This document shows, one piece after another, positions 44,501 through 56,779 of a stretch of DNA of 64,000 nucleotides. The stretch spans positions 67,930,727 to 67,994,726 of the forward strand of contig NC_087063.1 in assembly GCF_963678635.1 (NCBI RefSeq), given 5' to 3'. The DNA is from Symsagittifera roscoffensis (lineage: Eukaryota; Xenacoelomorpha; Acoela; Convolutidae). The notes beneath the pieces are model-generated. The model ran no database searches, was not told where the DNA came from, and worked only from the letters and a program-made list of their open reading frames with translations. Position 1 is the stretch's first letter. Each line of letters begins with the position of its first letter. The translations under genes were made by a program, and so were the position numbers.

Positions 44501-47500
44501 AAGTAGAAGAAAAAAGAAGAAACTCAATGAGGTAGAAGAAAGAAGCAGGCCGGTTGTGACGACAAAACCACCAACTGAAGAAGCTATCTGACTTTTGGAA
44601 TCCTTGACGCAGACAAAAAGTTTCGATGAAGTAAAAGAAAATAGAAAAAACTCAATGATGTAGAAGAACGAAGCAGTCGGTTTATGAGGCCAAAGCCACC
44701 AGCTGATGTAGTTATCTCACTGTCGGATACTTTGACGCAGACAAAAAGTTTCAATTAAATAGAAGAAAGCAGAAGAAACACAATGATGTGGAAGAACGAA
44801 GCAGGCGGTTTGTGAGGCCAAATCCACCAGCTGATGTAGCTATTCTCTGTCGGATACCTTGACGCAGACAAAAGTTTCAATGAAATGAAAAGAAGAAACT
44901 TCAATGATGTAGATAAAGAAGCAGACGGTTTGTGAGGCCAAAGCCGCCATCTGATATAGCTATCTCTCGGTCGGATACCTTGAGGAAGACAAAAAGTTTC
45001 GATGAAGTAGAAGAAAGTAGAAGAAACTCAATGAACTAGAAGTAAGAAGAGGGCTGTTTGTGAAACCAAAGCCACCAGCTGAGATAGCTATCTCTCTGTC
45101 GGATATCTTGACGCAGTCAAAAAGTTTCAATGAATTAGAAGAAACTCAAAGAAGAAGATAAAAAGAAGCAGACGATTTGTGAGGCCAACGCCACCAGCTG
45201 ATGTAGCTATCTTTCCGTCGGACACCTTGACGCAGACAAAAAGTTTCAATGAAGTAGAAGAAAATAGGAGAAACTCATTGAAGTAGAAAAACGAAGCAGG
45301 CGGTTTGTGAGGCAAAAGCCATTAGCTGAGGTAGCTATCTCTCTGTCGGATCCCATGACGCAGATAAAAAGTTTCAATTAAGTAGAAGAAATAGAAGAAA
45401 CTCAAAGATGTAGAAGAACGAAGCAGGCGGTTTGTGAGGCCAAAGCCACCAGCTGATGTAGTTATCTCTCTGTCGGATAGTTTGACGCATACAAAAAATT
45501 TCAATTAAATAGAAGAAAGCAGAAGAAACACAATGATGTAGAAGAACGAAGCAGGCGGTTTGTGAGGCCAAATCCACCAGCTGATGTAGCTATTATCTGT
45601 CGGATACCTTGACGCAGACAAAAAGTTTCAATGAAGTGGAAGAAAATAGAAGAAACTCAATGAAGTAGAAGAAAGAAGCAGACGGTTTATGAGGCCAAAG
45701 CCACCAGCTGATGTAGCTATCTCTCTGTCGGATACCTTGACGCAGAAAAAAAGTTTCAATGAAGTAGAAGAAAGTAGATGAAACTCCATGATGTAGAAGA
45801 AAGAAGCAGACAGTTTGTGAGGTCAAAGCCACCAGCTGATGTAGCTATCTTCCTGTCGGATACCTTGACGCAGACAAAAAGTTTCAATGAAGTAGAAGAA
45901 AATAGGAGAAACTCATTGAAGTAGAAAAACGAAGCAGGCGGTTTGTGAGGCAAAAGCCATTAGCTGAGGTAGCTATCTCTCTGTCGGATCCCATGACGCA
46001 GATAAAAAGTTTCAATTAAGTAAAAGAAATAGAAGAAACTCAAAGATGTAGAAGAACGAAGCAGGCGGTTTGTGAGGCCAAAGCCACCAGCTGATGTAGT
46101 TATCTCTCTGTCGGATAGTTTGACGCATACAAAAAATTTCAATTATATAGAAGAAAGCAGAAGAAACACAATGATGTAGAAGAACGAAGCAGGCGGTTTG
46201 TGAGGCCAAATCCACCAGCTGATGTAGCTATTATCTGTCGGATACCTTGACGCAGACAAAAAGTTTCAATGAAGTGGAAGAAAATAGAAGAAACTCAATG
46301 AAGTAGAAGAAAGAAGCAGACGGTTTATGAGGCCAAAGCCACCAGCTGATGTAGCTATCTCTCTGTCGGATACCTTGACGCAGAAAAAAAGTTTCAATGA
46401 AGTAGAAGAAAGTAGAAGAAAGTCAATGAAGTAAAAAAAAGAAGCAGGCGGTTTGTGAGGCCAAATCCACTAGCTGGTGTAGCTATTCTCTGTCGGATAT
46501 CTTGACGCAGACAAAAAATTTCAAAGAAGTAGAAGAAAATAGAAGAAACTCAATGTAGTAGAAGAAAGAAGCAGGACGTTTGTGAGGACAAAACCACCAG
46601 CTGAAGAAGCTATCTGAATTTTTGAATCCTTGACGCAGACAAAATGTTTCGATGAAGTAAAAGAATGTAGAAAAAACTCAATGATGTAGAAGAACGAAGC
46701 AGTCCGTTTATGAGGCCAAAGCCACCAGCTGATGTAGCTATATCTCTGTCGGGTTCCTTGACGCAGACAAAAAGTTTCAATGAAGTAGAAGAAAGTAGAA
46801 TAAACTCAATAAAGTAAGAGAAAGAAGCAGGCGGTTTGTGAGGCTAAGGAGCCCAGCTGATGTAGCTATCTCTCTGTCGGATACCTTGACGCAGACAAAA
46901 ATTTCAATGACTCAGAAGAAAGTAGAAGAAATTCAATGAAGTAGAAGAAAGAAGCAGGCGGTTTGTGAGACCAAAGCCACCAGCTGATTTAACTATCTCT
47001 CTGTCGGATACCTTGACGCGGAGAAAAAGTTTCATTGAATTAGTAGAAAGCAGAAGAAATTTCAATAAAGTAGAAGAACGAAGCGGATAGTTTATGAGGC
47101 CAAAGGCACCAGCTGAGGTAGCTATCTCTCTGTTGAATACCTTGACGCAGACAAGAAGTTTCAATGAAGTAGAAAAAAAGAAGAAAATTCATTGATGTAG
47201 ATAAAAGAAGCAGACGGTTTGTGAGGCCAAAGCCGCCATCTGATATAGCTATCTCTCGGTCGGATACCTTGAGGAAGACAAAAAGTTTCAATGAAGTAGA
47301 AGAAAGTAGAAGAAACTCAATGAAATAGAAGTAAGAAGAGGGCTGTTTGTGAGACCAAAGCCACCAGTTGAGATAGCTATCTTTCCGTCAGACACCTTGA
47401 CGCAGACAGAAAGTTTCAATGAAGTAGAAGAAAGTAGATGAAACTCAATGATGTAGAAGAACGAAGCATGCAGTTTGTGAGGTCAAAGCCACCAGCTGGT

Positions 47501-50500
47501 GTAGCTATTTCTCTGTCGGATGCCTTGACGCAGACAAAAAGTTTCAATGAAGTAGAAGAAAATAGGAGAAACTCAATGATGTAGAAGAACGAAGCAGGCG
47601 GTTTGTGAGTCCAAAGCCACCAGCTGATGTAGCTATCTTTCCGTCAGACACCTTGACGCAGACAGAAAGTTTCAATGAAGTAGAAGAAAGTAGATGAAAC
47701 TCAATGATGTAGAAGAACGAAGCATGCAGTTTGTGAGGTCAAAGCCACCAGCTGGTGTAGCTATTTCTCTGTCGGATGCCTTGACGCAGACAAAAAGTTT
47801 CAATGAAGTAGAAGAAAATAGGAGAAGCTCAATGATGTAGAAGAACGAAGCAGGCGGTTTGTGAGTCCAAAGCCACCAGCTGATGTAGCTATCTTTCCGT
47901 CAGACACCTTGACGCAGACAGAAAGTTTCAATGAAGTAGAAGAAAGTAGATGAAACTCAATGATGTAGAAGAACGAAGCATGCATTTTGTGAGGTCAAAG
48001 CCACCAGCTGGTGTAGCTATCTTTCCGTCAGACACCTTGACGCAGACAGAAAGTTTCAATGAAGTAGAAGAAAGTAGATGAAACTCAATGATGTAGAAGA
48101 ACGAAGCATGCAGTTTGTGAGGTCAAAGCCACCAGCTGGTGTAGCTATCTTTCCGTCAGACACCTTGACGCAGTCAAAAAGTTTCAATGAATTAGAAGAA
48201 ACTCAAAGCAGAAGAAAAAAAGAAGCAGACAATTTGTGAGGCCAAAGCCACCAGCTGATGTAGCTATCTTTCCGTCAGACACCTTGACGCAGACAGAAAG
48301 TTTCAATGAAGTAAAAGAAAGTAGATGAAACTCAATGATGTAGAAGAACGAAGCATGCAGTTTGTGAGGTCAAAGCCACCAGCTGGTGTAGCTATTTCTC
48401 TGTCGGATGCCTTGACGCAGACAAAAAGTTTCAATGAAGTAGAAGAAAATAGGAGAAACTCAATGATGTAGAAGAACGAAGCAGGCGGTTTGTGAGTCCA
48501 AAGCCACCAGCTGATGTAGCTATCTTTCCGTCAGACACCTTGACGCAGACAGAAAGTTTCAATGAAGTAGAAGAAAGTAGATGAAACTCAATGATGTAGA
48601 AGAACGAAGCATGCAGTTTGTGAGGTCAAAGCCACCAGCTGGTGTAGCTATTTCTCTGTCGGATGCCTTGACGCAGACAAAAAGTTTCAATAAAGTAGAA
48701 GAAAATAGAAAAAACTCAATGATGTAGAAGAACGAAGCAGTCGGTTTATGAGGCCAAAGCCACCAGCTGATGTAGCTATCTCTCTGTCAGACACCTTGAC
48801 GCAGACAGAGAGTTTCAATGAAGTAGAAGAAAGTAGATGAAACTCAATGATGTAGAAGAACGAAGCATGCAGTTTGTGAGGTCAAAGCCACCAGCTGGTG
48901 TAGCTATCTTTCCGTCAGACACCTTGACGCAGACAGAAAGTTTCAATGAAGTAGAAAAAAGTAGATGAAACTCAATGATGTAGAAGAACGAAGCATGCAG
49001 TTTGTGAGGTCAAAGCCACCAGCTGGTGTAGCTACTTCTCTGTCGGATGCCTTGACGCAGACAAAAAGTTTCAATGAAGTAGAAGAAAATAGAAAAAACT
49101 TAATGATGTAGAAGAAATAAGCAGTCGGTTTATGAGGTCAAAGCCACCAGCTGATGTAGCTATCTCTCTGTCGGATTCCTTGACGCAGACAAAAAGTTTC
49201 AATGAAGTAGAAGAAAGTAGAATAAACTCAATGATGTAGAAGAACGAAGCATGCAGTTTGTGAGGTCAAAGCCACCAGCTGATGTAGCTATCTCTCTGTC
49301 AGACACCTTGACGCAGACAGAAAGTTTCAATGAAGTAGAAGAAAGTAGATGAAACTCAATGATGTAGAAGAACGAAGCATGCAGTTTGTGAGGTCAAAGC
49401 CACCAGCTGGTGTAGCTATCTTTCCGTCAGACACCTTGACGCAGACAGAAAGTTTCAATGAAGTAGAAAAAAGTAGATGAAACTCAATGATGTAGAAGAA
49501 CGAAGCATGCAGTTTGTGAGGTCAAAGCCACCAGCTGGTGTAGCTACTTCTCTGTCGGATGCCTTGACGCAGACAAAAAGTTTCAATGAAGTAGAAGAAA
49601 ATAAAAAAAACTCAATGATGTAGAAGAACTAAGCAGTCGGTTTATGAGGTCAAAGCCACCAGCTGATGTAGCTATCTCTCTGTCGGATTCCTTGACGCAG
49701 ACAAAAAGTTTCAATGAAGAAGAAGAAAGTAGAATAAACTCAATGATGTAGAAGAACGAAGCATGCAGTTTGTGAGGTCAAAGCCACCAGCTGGTGTAGC
49801 TACTTCTCTGTCGGATGCCTTGACGCAGACAAAAAGTTTCAATGAAGTAGAAGAAAAAAGAAAAAACTCAATGATGTAGAAGAACGAAGCAGTCGGTTTA
49901 TGAGGCCAAAGCCACCAGCTGATGTAGCTATCTCTCTGTCAGACACCTTGACGCAGACAGAAAGTTTCAATGAAGTAGAAGAAAGTAGATGAAACTCAAT
50001 GATGTAGAAGAACGAAGCATGCATTTTGTGAGGTCAAAGCCACCAGCTGGTGTAGCTATCTTTCCGTCAGACACCTTGACGCAGACAGAAAGTTTCAATG
50101 AAGTAGAAAAAAGTAGATGAAACTCAATGATGTAGAAGAACGAAGCATGCAGTTTGTGAGGTCAAAGCCACCAGCTGGTGTAGCTATCTTTCCGTCAGAC
50201 ACCTTGACGCAGACAAAAAGTTTCAATTAAGTAGAAGAAAATAGAAAAAACTCAATGATGTAGAAGAACTAAGCAGTCGGTTTATGAGGTCAAAGCCACC
50301 AGCTGATGTAGCTATCTCTCTGTCGGATTCCTTGACGCAGACAAAAAGTTTCAATGAAGTAGAAGAAAGTAGAATAAACTCAATAAAGTAGAAGAAAGAA
50401 GCAGGCGGTTTGTGAGGCTAAGGAGCCCAGCTGAGGTAGCTATCTCTCTGTCGGATACCTTGACGCAGACAAAAATTTCAATGAATCAGAAGAAAGTAGA

Positions 50501-52280
50501 AGAAATTCAATGAAGTAGAAGAAAGAAGCAGGCGGTTTGTGAGGCCAAAGCCACCAGCTGATTTAACTATCTCTCTGTCGGATACCTTGACGCGGAGAAA
50601 AAGTTTCCTTGAATTAGTAGAAAGCAGAAGAAATTTCAATAAAGTAGAAGAACGAAGAGGATGGTTTGTGAGGCCAAAGGCACCAGCTGAGGTAGCTATC
50701 TCTTTGTTGAATACCTTGACGCAGACAAGAAGTTTCAATGAAGTAGAAAAAAAGAAGAAACTTCATTGATGTAGATAAAAGAAGCAGACGGTTTGTGAGG
50801 CCAAAGCCGCCATCTGATATAGCTATCTCTCGGTCGGATACCTTGAGAAAGACAAAAAGTTTCGATGTAGTAGAAAAAAGTAGAAGAAACTCAATGAAAT
50901 AGAAGTAAGAAGAGGGCTGTTTGTGAGACCAAAGCCACCAGTTGAGATAGCTATCTCTCTGTCGGATATCTTGACGCAGTCAAAAAGTTTCAATGAATTA
51001 GAAGAAACTCAAAGCAGAAGAAAAAAAGAAGCAGACGATTTGTGAGGCCAAAGCCACCAGCTGATGTAGCTATCTTTCCGTCAGACACCTTGACGCAGAC
51101 AGAAAGTTTCATTGAAGTAGAAGAAAGTAGAAGAAACTCAATGATGTAGAAGAACGAAGCATGCAGTTTGTGAGGTCAAAGCCACCAGCTGGTGTAGCTA
51201 TCTTTCCGTCAGACACCTTGACGCAGACAGAAAGTTTCAATGAAGTAGAAAAAAGTAGATGAAATTCAATGATGTAGAAGAACGAAGCATGCAATTTGTG
51301 AGGTCAAAGCCACCAGCTGGTTAGCTACTTCTCTGTCGGATGCCTTGACGCAGACAAAAAGTTTCAATTAAGTAGAAGAAAATAGAAAAAACTCAATGAT
51401 GTAGAAGAACTAAGCAGTCGGTTTATGAGGTCAAAGCCACCAGCTGATGTAGCTATCTCTCTGTCGGATTCCTTGACGCAGACAAAAAGTTTCAATGAAG
51501 TAGAAGAAAGTAGAATAAACTCAATAAAGTAGAAGAAAGAAGCAGGCGGTTTGTGAGGCTAAGGAGCCCAGCTGAGGTAGCTATCTCTCTGTCGGATACC
51601 TTGACGCAGACAAAAATTTCAATGAATCAGAAGAAAGTAGAAGAAATTCAATGAAGTAGAAGAAAGAAGCAGGCGGTTTGTGAGGCCAAAGCCACCAGCT
51701 GATTTAACTATCTCTCTGTCGGATACCTTGACGCGGAGAAAAAGTTTCATTGAATTAGTAGAAAGCAGAAGAAATTTCAATAAAGTAGAAGAACGAAGCG
51801 GATGGTTTGTGAGGCCAAAGGCACCAGCTGAGGTAGCTATCTCTCTGTTGAATACCTTGACGCAGACAAGAAGTTTCAATGAAGTAGAAAAAAAGAAGAA
51901 ACTTCATTGATGTAGATAAAAGAAGCAGACGGTTTGTGAGGCCAAAGCCGCCATCTGATATAGCTATCTCTCGGTCGGATACCTTGAGAAAGACAAAAAG
52001 TTTCGATGTAGTAGAAAAAAGTAGAAGAAACTCAATGAAATAGAAGTAAGAAGAGGGCTGTTTGTGAGACCAAAGCCACCAGTTGAGATAGCTATCTCTC
52101 TGTCGGATATCTTGACGCAGTCAAAAAGTTTCAATGAATTAGAAGAAACTCAAAGCAGAAGAAAAAAAGAAGCAGACGATTTGTGAGGCCAAAGCCACCA
52201 GCTGATGTAGCTATCTTTCCGTCAGACACCTTGACGCAGACAGAAAGTTTCATTGAAGTAGAAGAAAGTAGATGAAACTC
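41530..52280 (+). repeat. Blocks carrying a 129-bp in-frame unit
   Basis: A block led by gaggctaaggagcccagctg and containing a unit with cgcggagaaaaagtttcattg occurs at about 41632, 43286, 46965, 50539 and 51680 (steps 1654, 3679, 3574, 1141 bp). In each, the marked unit is 129 bp and reads open for about 76 codons on +. Earlier relatives lie near 36300 and 37620. Between the blocks is a run of units with ctttccgtcagacacc and gcatgcagtttgtgaggtc. Confidence 0.8.
45127..46420 (+). repeat. Higher-order duplication, period 638 bp
   Basis: Units with gtgaggcaaaagccattagctg, then cggatcccatgacgcagata, then ggatagtttgacgcatac recur at exactly 638 bp (for example 45322 and 45960), nearly identical. 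Confidence 0.85.
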
Positions 52281-52789
52281 AATGATGTAGAAGAACTAAG
52301 CATGCAGTTTGTGAGGTCAAAGCCACCAGCTGGTGTAGCTATTTCTCTGTCGGATGCCTTGACGCTGACAAAAAGTTTCAAGGAGGTAGAAGAAAAAAGG
52401 AGAAACTCAATGATGTAGAAGAACGAAGCAGGAGGTTTGTGAGTTCAAAGCCACCAGCTGATGTAGTTATCTCTCTGTCGGATATTTTGACGCAGACAAA
52501 AAGTTTCAATGAAGTAGAAGAAAATAGGAGAAACTCAATGATGTAGAAGAACGAAGCAGGCGGTTTGTGAGGCCAAATCCACCAGCAGATGTAGCTAATC
52601 TCTGTCGGATACCTTGACGCAGACAGAAAGTTTCATTGAAGTAGAAGAAAGTAGATGAATTTCAATGATGTAGAAGAACGAAGCATGCAGTTTGTGAGGT
52701 CAAAGCCACCAGCTGGTGTAGCTATTTCTCTGTCGGATGCCTTGACGCTGACAAAAAATTTCAAGGAGGTAGAAGAAAAAAGGAGAAAC

Positions 52790-55700
52790 TCAATGATGTA
52801 GAAGAAAGAAGCAGACAGTTTATGAGTCCAAAGCCACCACCTGATGTAGCTATCTCTATGTCGGAAACCTTGACGCAGACAAAAAGTTTTAATGAAGTAG
52901 AAAAAAGTAGAAGAAACACAATGATATAGAAGAACGAAGCAGGCGATTTGTGAGGCCAAATCCACCAGCAGATGTAGCTATTCTCTGTCGGATACCTTGA
53001 CGCAGACAAAAAGTTTCAATGAAGTGGAAGAAATTAGAAGAAACTCAATGAAGTAGAAGAAAGAAGCAGACGGTTTATGAGGCCAGAGCCACCACCTGAT
53101 GTAGCTATCTCTCTGTCGGATACCTTGACGCAGACAAAAAGTTTCAATGAAGTAGAAGAAAATAGAAGAAATTCAATGAAGTAGAAGAAAGAAGCAGGCG
53201 GTTTGTGAGGCCAAAGCCACTAGCTGATGTAGCTATTCTCTGTCGGATACCTTGACGCAGACAAAAAATTTCAATGAAGTAGAAGAAAATAGAAGAAACT
53301 CAATGAAGCAGAAAAAGAAGCAGGCCGTTTGTGAGGACAAAACCACCAGCTGAAGAAGCTATCTGACTTTTGGAATCCTTGACGCAGACAAAAAGTTTCG
53401 TTGAAGTAAAAGGAAGTAGAAAAAACTCAATGATGTAGAAGAACGAAGCAGACGGTTTGTGAGGCCAAAGCCACCAGCTGATGTAGCTATATCTCTGCGG
53501 GATACCTTGACGCAGACAAAAAGTTTCAATGAAGTAGAAGAAATTAGAAGAAACTAAATGAAGTAGAAGGAAGAAGCAGGCGGTTTGTGAGGCCAAATCC
53601 ACCAGCTGATGTAGCTATTCTCTGTCGGATACCTTGACGCAGACAAAAAGTTTCAATGAAGTAGAAGAAAGTAAAAAAAACTCAATGAAGTAGAAGACAG
53701 AAGCAGGCGGTTTGTGAGGCCAAAGCCCCCAGCTGAGGTAGCTATCTCTTTGTCGGATAGTTTTACGCAGACAAAAAGTTTCAATGAAGTAGAAGAAACT
53801 AGAAGAAACTCAATGAAGTAGAAGAAAGAAGCAGACAGTTTGTGAGGCCAAAGCCACCAGCTGATGTAGCTATCTCTCAGTCGGATACCTTGACGCAGAC
53901 AAAAAATTTCAATGAAGTAGAAGAAAGTAGAAGAAACCCAATGAAGTAGAAATAAGAAGCAGGCGGTTTGTGAGGCCAAAGCCACCAGCTGAGGTAGCTA
54001 TCTCTCTGTCGGATACCTTGACGCACACAAAAAGTTTCAATGAAGTAGAAGAAAGTAGAAGAAACTCAATAAAGTAGAAGAAAGAAGCAGGCGGTTTGTG
54101 AGGCCAAATCCACCAGCTGATGTAGCTATTCTCTGTCGGATACATTGACGCAGACAAAAAGTTTCAATGAAGTAGAAGAAAGTATAAGAAACTCAATGAA
54201 GTAGAAGAAAGAAGCAGGCGGTTTGTGGGGGCAAAGCCACCAGCTGATGTAGCTATCTCTCTGTCAGATAGCTTGACGCAGACAAAAAGTTTCAATGAAG
54301 TAGAAGAAAGTAAAAGAAACTCAATGAGGTAGAAGAAAGAAGCAGACAGTTTATGAGGCCAAAGCCACCACCTGATGTAGCTATCTCTATGTCGGAAACC
54401 TTGACGCAGACAAAAAGTTTTAATGAAGTAGAAAAAAGTAGAAGAAACACAATGATATAGAAGAACGAAGCAGGCGGTTTGTGAGGCCAAATCCACCAGC
54501 AGATGTAGCTATTCTCTGTCGGATACCTTGACGCAGACAAAAAGTTTCAATGAAGTGGAAGAAATTAGAAGAAACTCAATGAAGTAGAAGAAAGAAGCAG
54601 ACGGTTTATGAGGCCAGAGCCACCACCTGATGTAGCTATCTCTCTGTCGGATACCATGACGCAGACAAAAAGTTTCAATGAAGTAGAAGAAAATAGAAGA
54701 AACTCAATGAAGTAGAAGAAAGAAGCAGGTGGTTTGTGAGGCCAAAGCCACTAGCTGATGTAGCTATTCTCTGTCGGATACCTTGACGCAGACAAAAAAT
54801 TTCAATGAAGTAGAAGAAAATAGAAGAAACTCAATGAAGCAGAAAAAGACGCAGGCCGTTTGTGAGGACAAAACCACCAGCTGAAGAAGCTATCTGTTTT
54901 TTGGAATCCTTGACGCAGACAAAAAGTTTCGTTGAAGTAAAAGGAAGTAGAAAAAACTCAATGATGTAGAAGAACGAAGCAGGCGGTTTGTGAGGCCAAA
55001 GCCACCAGCTGATGTAGCTATCTCTCTGCCGGATACCTTGACGCAGACAAAAAGTTTCAATGAAGTAGAAGAAATTAGAAGAAACTAAATGAAGTAGAAG
55101 GAAGAAGCAGGCGGTTTGTGAGGCCAAATCCACCAGCTGATGTAGCTATTCTCTGTCGGATACCTTGACGCAGACAAAAAGTTTCAATGAAGTAGAAGAA
55201 AGTAAAAAAAACTCAATGAAGTAGAAGAAAGAAGCAGGCGGTTTGTGAGGCCAAAGCCCCCAGCTGAGGTAGCTATCTGTCTGTCGGATAGTTTGACGCA
55301 GACAAAAAGTTTCAATGAAGTAGAAGAAACTAGAAGAAACTCAATGAAGTAGAAGAAAGAAGCAGACAGTTTGTGAGGCCAAAGCCACCAGCTGATGTAG
55401 CTATCTCTCAGTCGGATACCTTGACGCAGACAAAAAATTTCAATGAAGTAGAAGAAAGTAGAAGAAACCCAATGAAGTAGAAGAAAGAAGCAGGCGGTTT
55501 GTGAGGCCAAAGCCACCAGCTGAGGTAGCTATCTCTCTGTCGGATACCTTGACGCAGACAAAAAGTTTCAATGAAGTAGAAGAAAGTAGAAGAAACTCAA
55601 TAAAGTAGAAGAAAGAAGCAGGCGGTTTGTGAGGCCAAATCCACCAGCTGATGTAGCTATTCTCTGTCGGATACATTGACGCAGACAAAAAGTTTCAATG

Positions 55701-55850
55701 AAGTAGAAGAAAGTATAAGAAACTCAATGAAGTAGAAGAAAGAAGCAGGCGGTTTGTGGGGTCAAAGCCACCAGCTGATGTAGCTATCTCTCTGTCAGAT
55801 AGCTTGACGCAGACAAAAAGTTTCAATGAAGTAGAAGAAAGTAAAAGAAA
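52790..55850 (+). repeat. Higher-order duplication, period 1531 bp (12 units)
   Basis: The unit with tatctctatgtcggaaacc at about 52850 recurs at 54380. The variants that follow (gccactagctg, atctgacttttgg / atctgttttttgg, ggcaaagcc) keep their order and spacing through the whole block. Confidence 0.88.
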
Positions 55851-56779
55851 CTCAATGAGGTAGAAGAAAGAAGCAGACAGTTTATGAGGCCAAAGCCACC
55901 AGCTGATCTAGCTATCTCTATGTCGGAAAACTTGACGCAGACAAAAAGTTTTAATGAAGTAGAAGAAAGTATAAGAAACTCAATGAAGTAGAAGAAAGAA
56001 GCAGGCGGTTTATGAGGCCAAAGCCACCAGCTGTGGTAGCTATCTCTCTGTCGGATACCTTGGCGCAGACAAAAAATTTCCATGAAGTAGAAAAAAGTAG
56101 AAGAAACTCACTGAATTAGAAGAAAGAAGCCGGCGGTTTGTGAGGCCAAAGCCACCAGCTGACGTAGTTATCTCTATATCGGAGTCGGAAACCTTGACGC
56201 AGACAAAAAGTTTTAATGAAGTAGAAGAAAGTAGATGAAACTCAATGAAGTAGAAGAAAGAAGCAGGCGGTTTTTGAGGCTAAAGCCACCAGCTGAGGTA
56301 GCTATCCCTCTGTCGGATACCTTGACGCAGACAAAAAGTTTCAATGAAGTAGAAGAAAGTAGAAGAAACTCAAGGAAGTAGAAGAAAGAAGCAGACAGTT
56401 TATGAGGCCAAAGCCACCACCTGATGTAGCTATCTCTATGTCGGAAACCTTGACGCAGACAAAATTTTTAATGAAGTAGAAGAAAGTATAAGAAACTCAA
56501 TGAAGTAGAAGAAAGAAGCAGGCGGTTTGTGAGGCAAAGCCACCAGCTGATGTAGCTATCTCTCTGTCAGATACCTTGACGCAGATAAAAAGTTTCAATG
56601 AAGAAGAAGAAAATAGAAGAAACTCAATGATGTAGAAGAACGAAGCAGGCGGTTTGTGAGGCCAAAGCCACCAGCTGTGGTAGCTATCTCTCTGTCGGAT
56701 ACCTTGGCGCAGACAAAAAGTTTCAATGAAGTAGAAGAAAGTAGAAGAAACTCACTGAATTAGAAGAAAGAAGCTGGCG

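Noticed and set aside
30626-56083. Dozens of 60-128 codon frames on the - strand with similar proteins (SFFYFIEF..., LTNRLLRSSTSL...)
   Set aside because: They are the satellite read in three successive frames. The period of 128 bp is not a multiple of 3, they lack upstream signals, and their ends follow unit-length changes.
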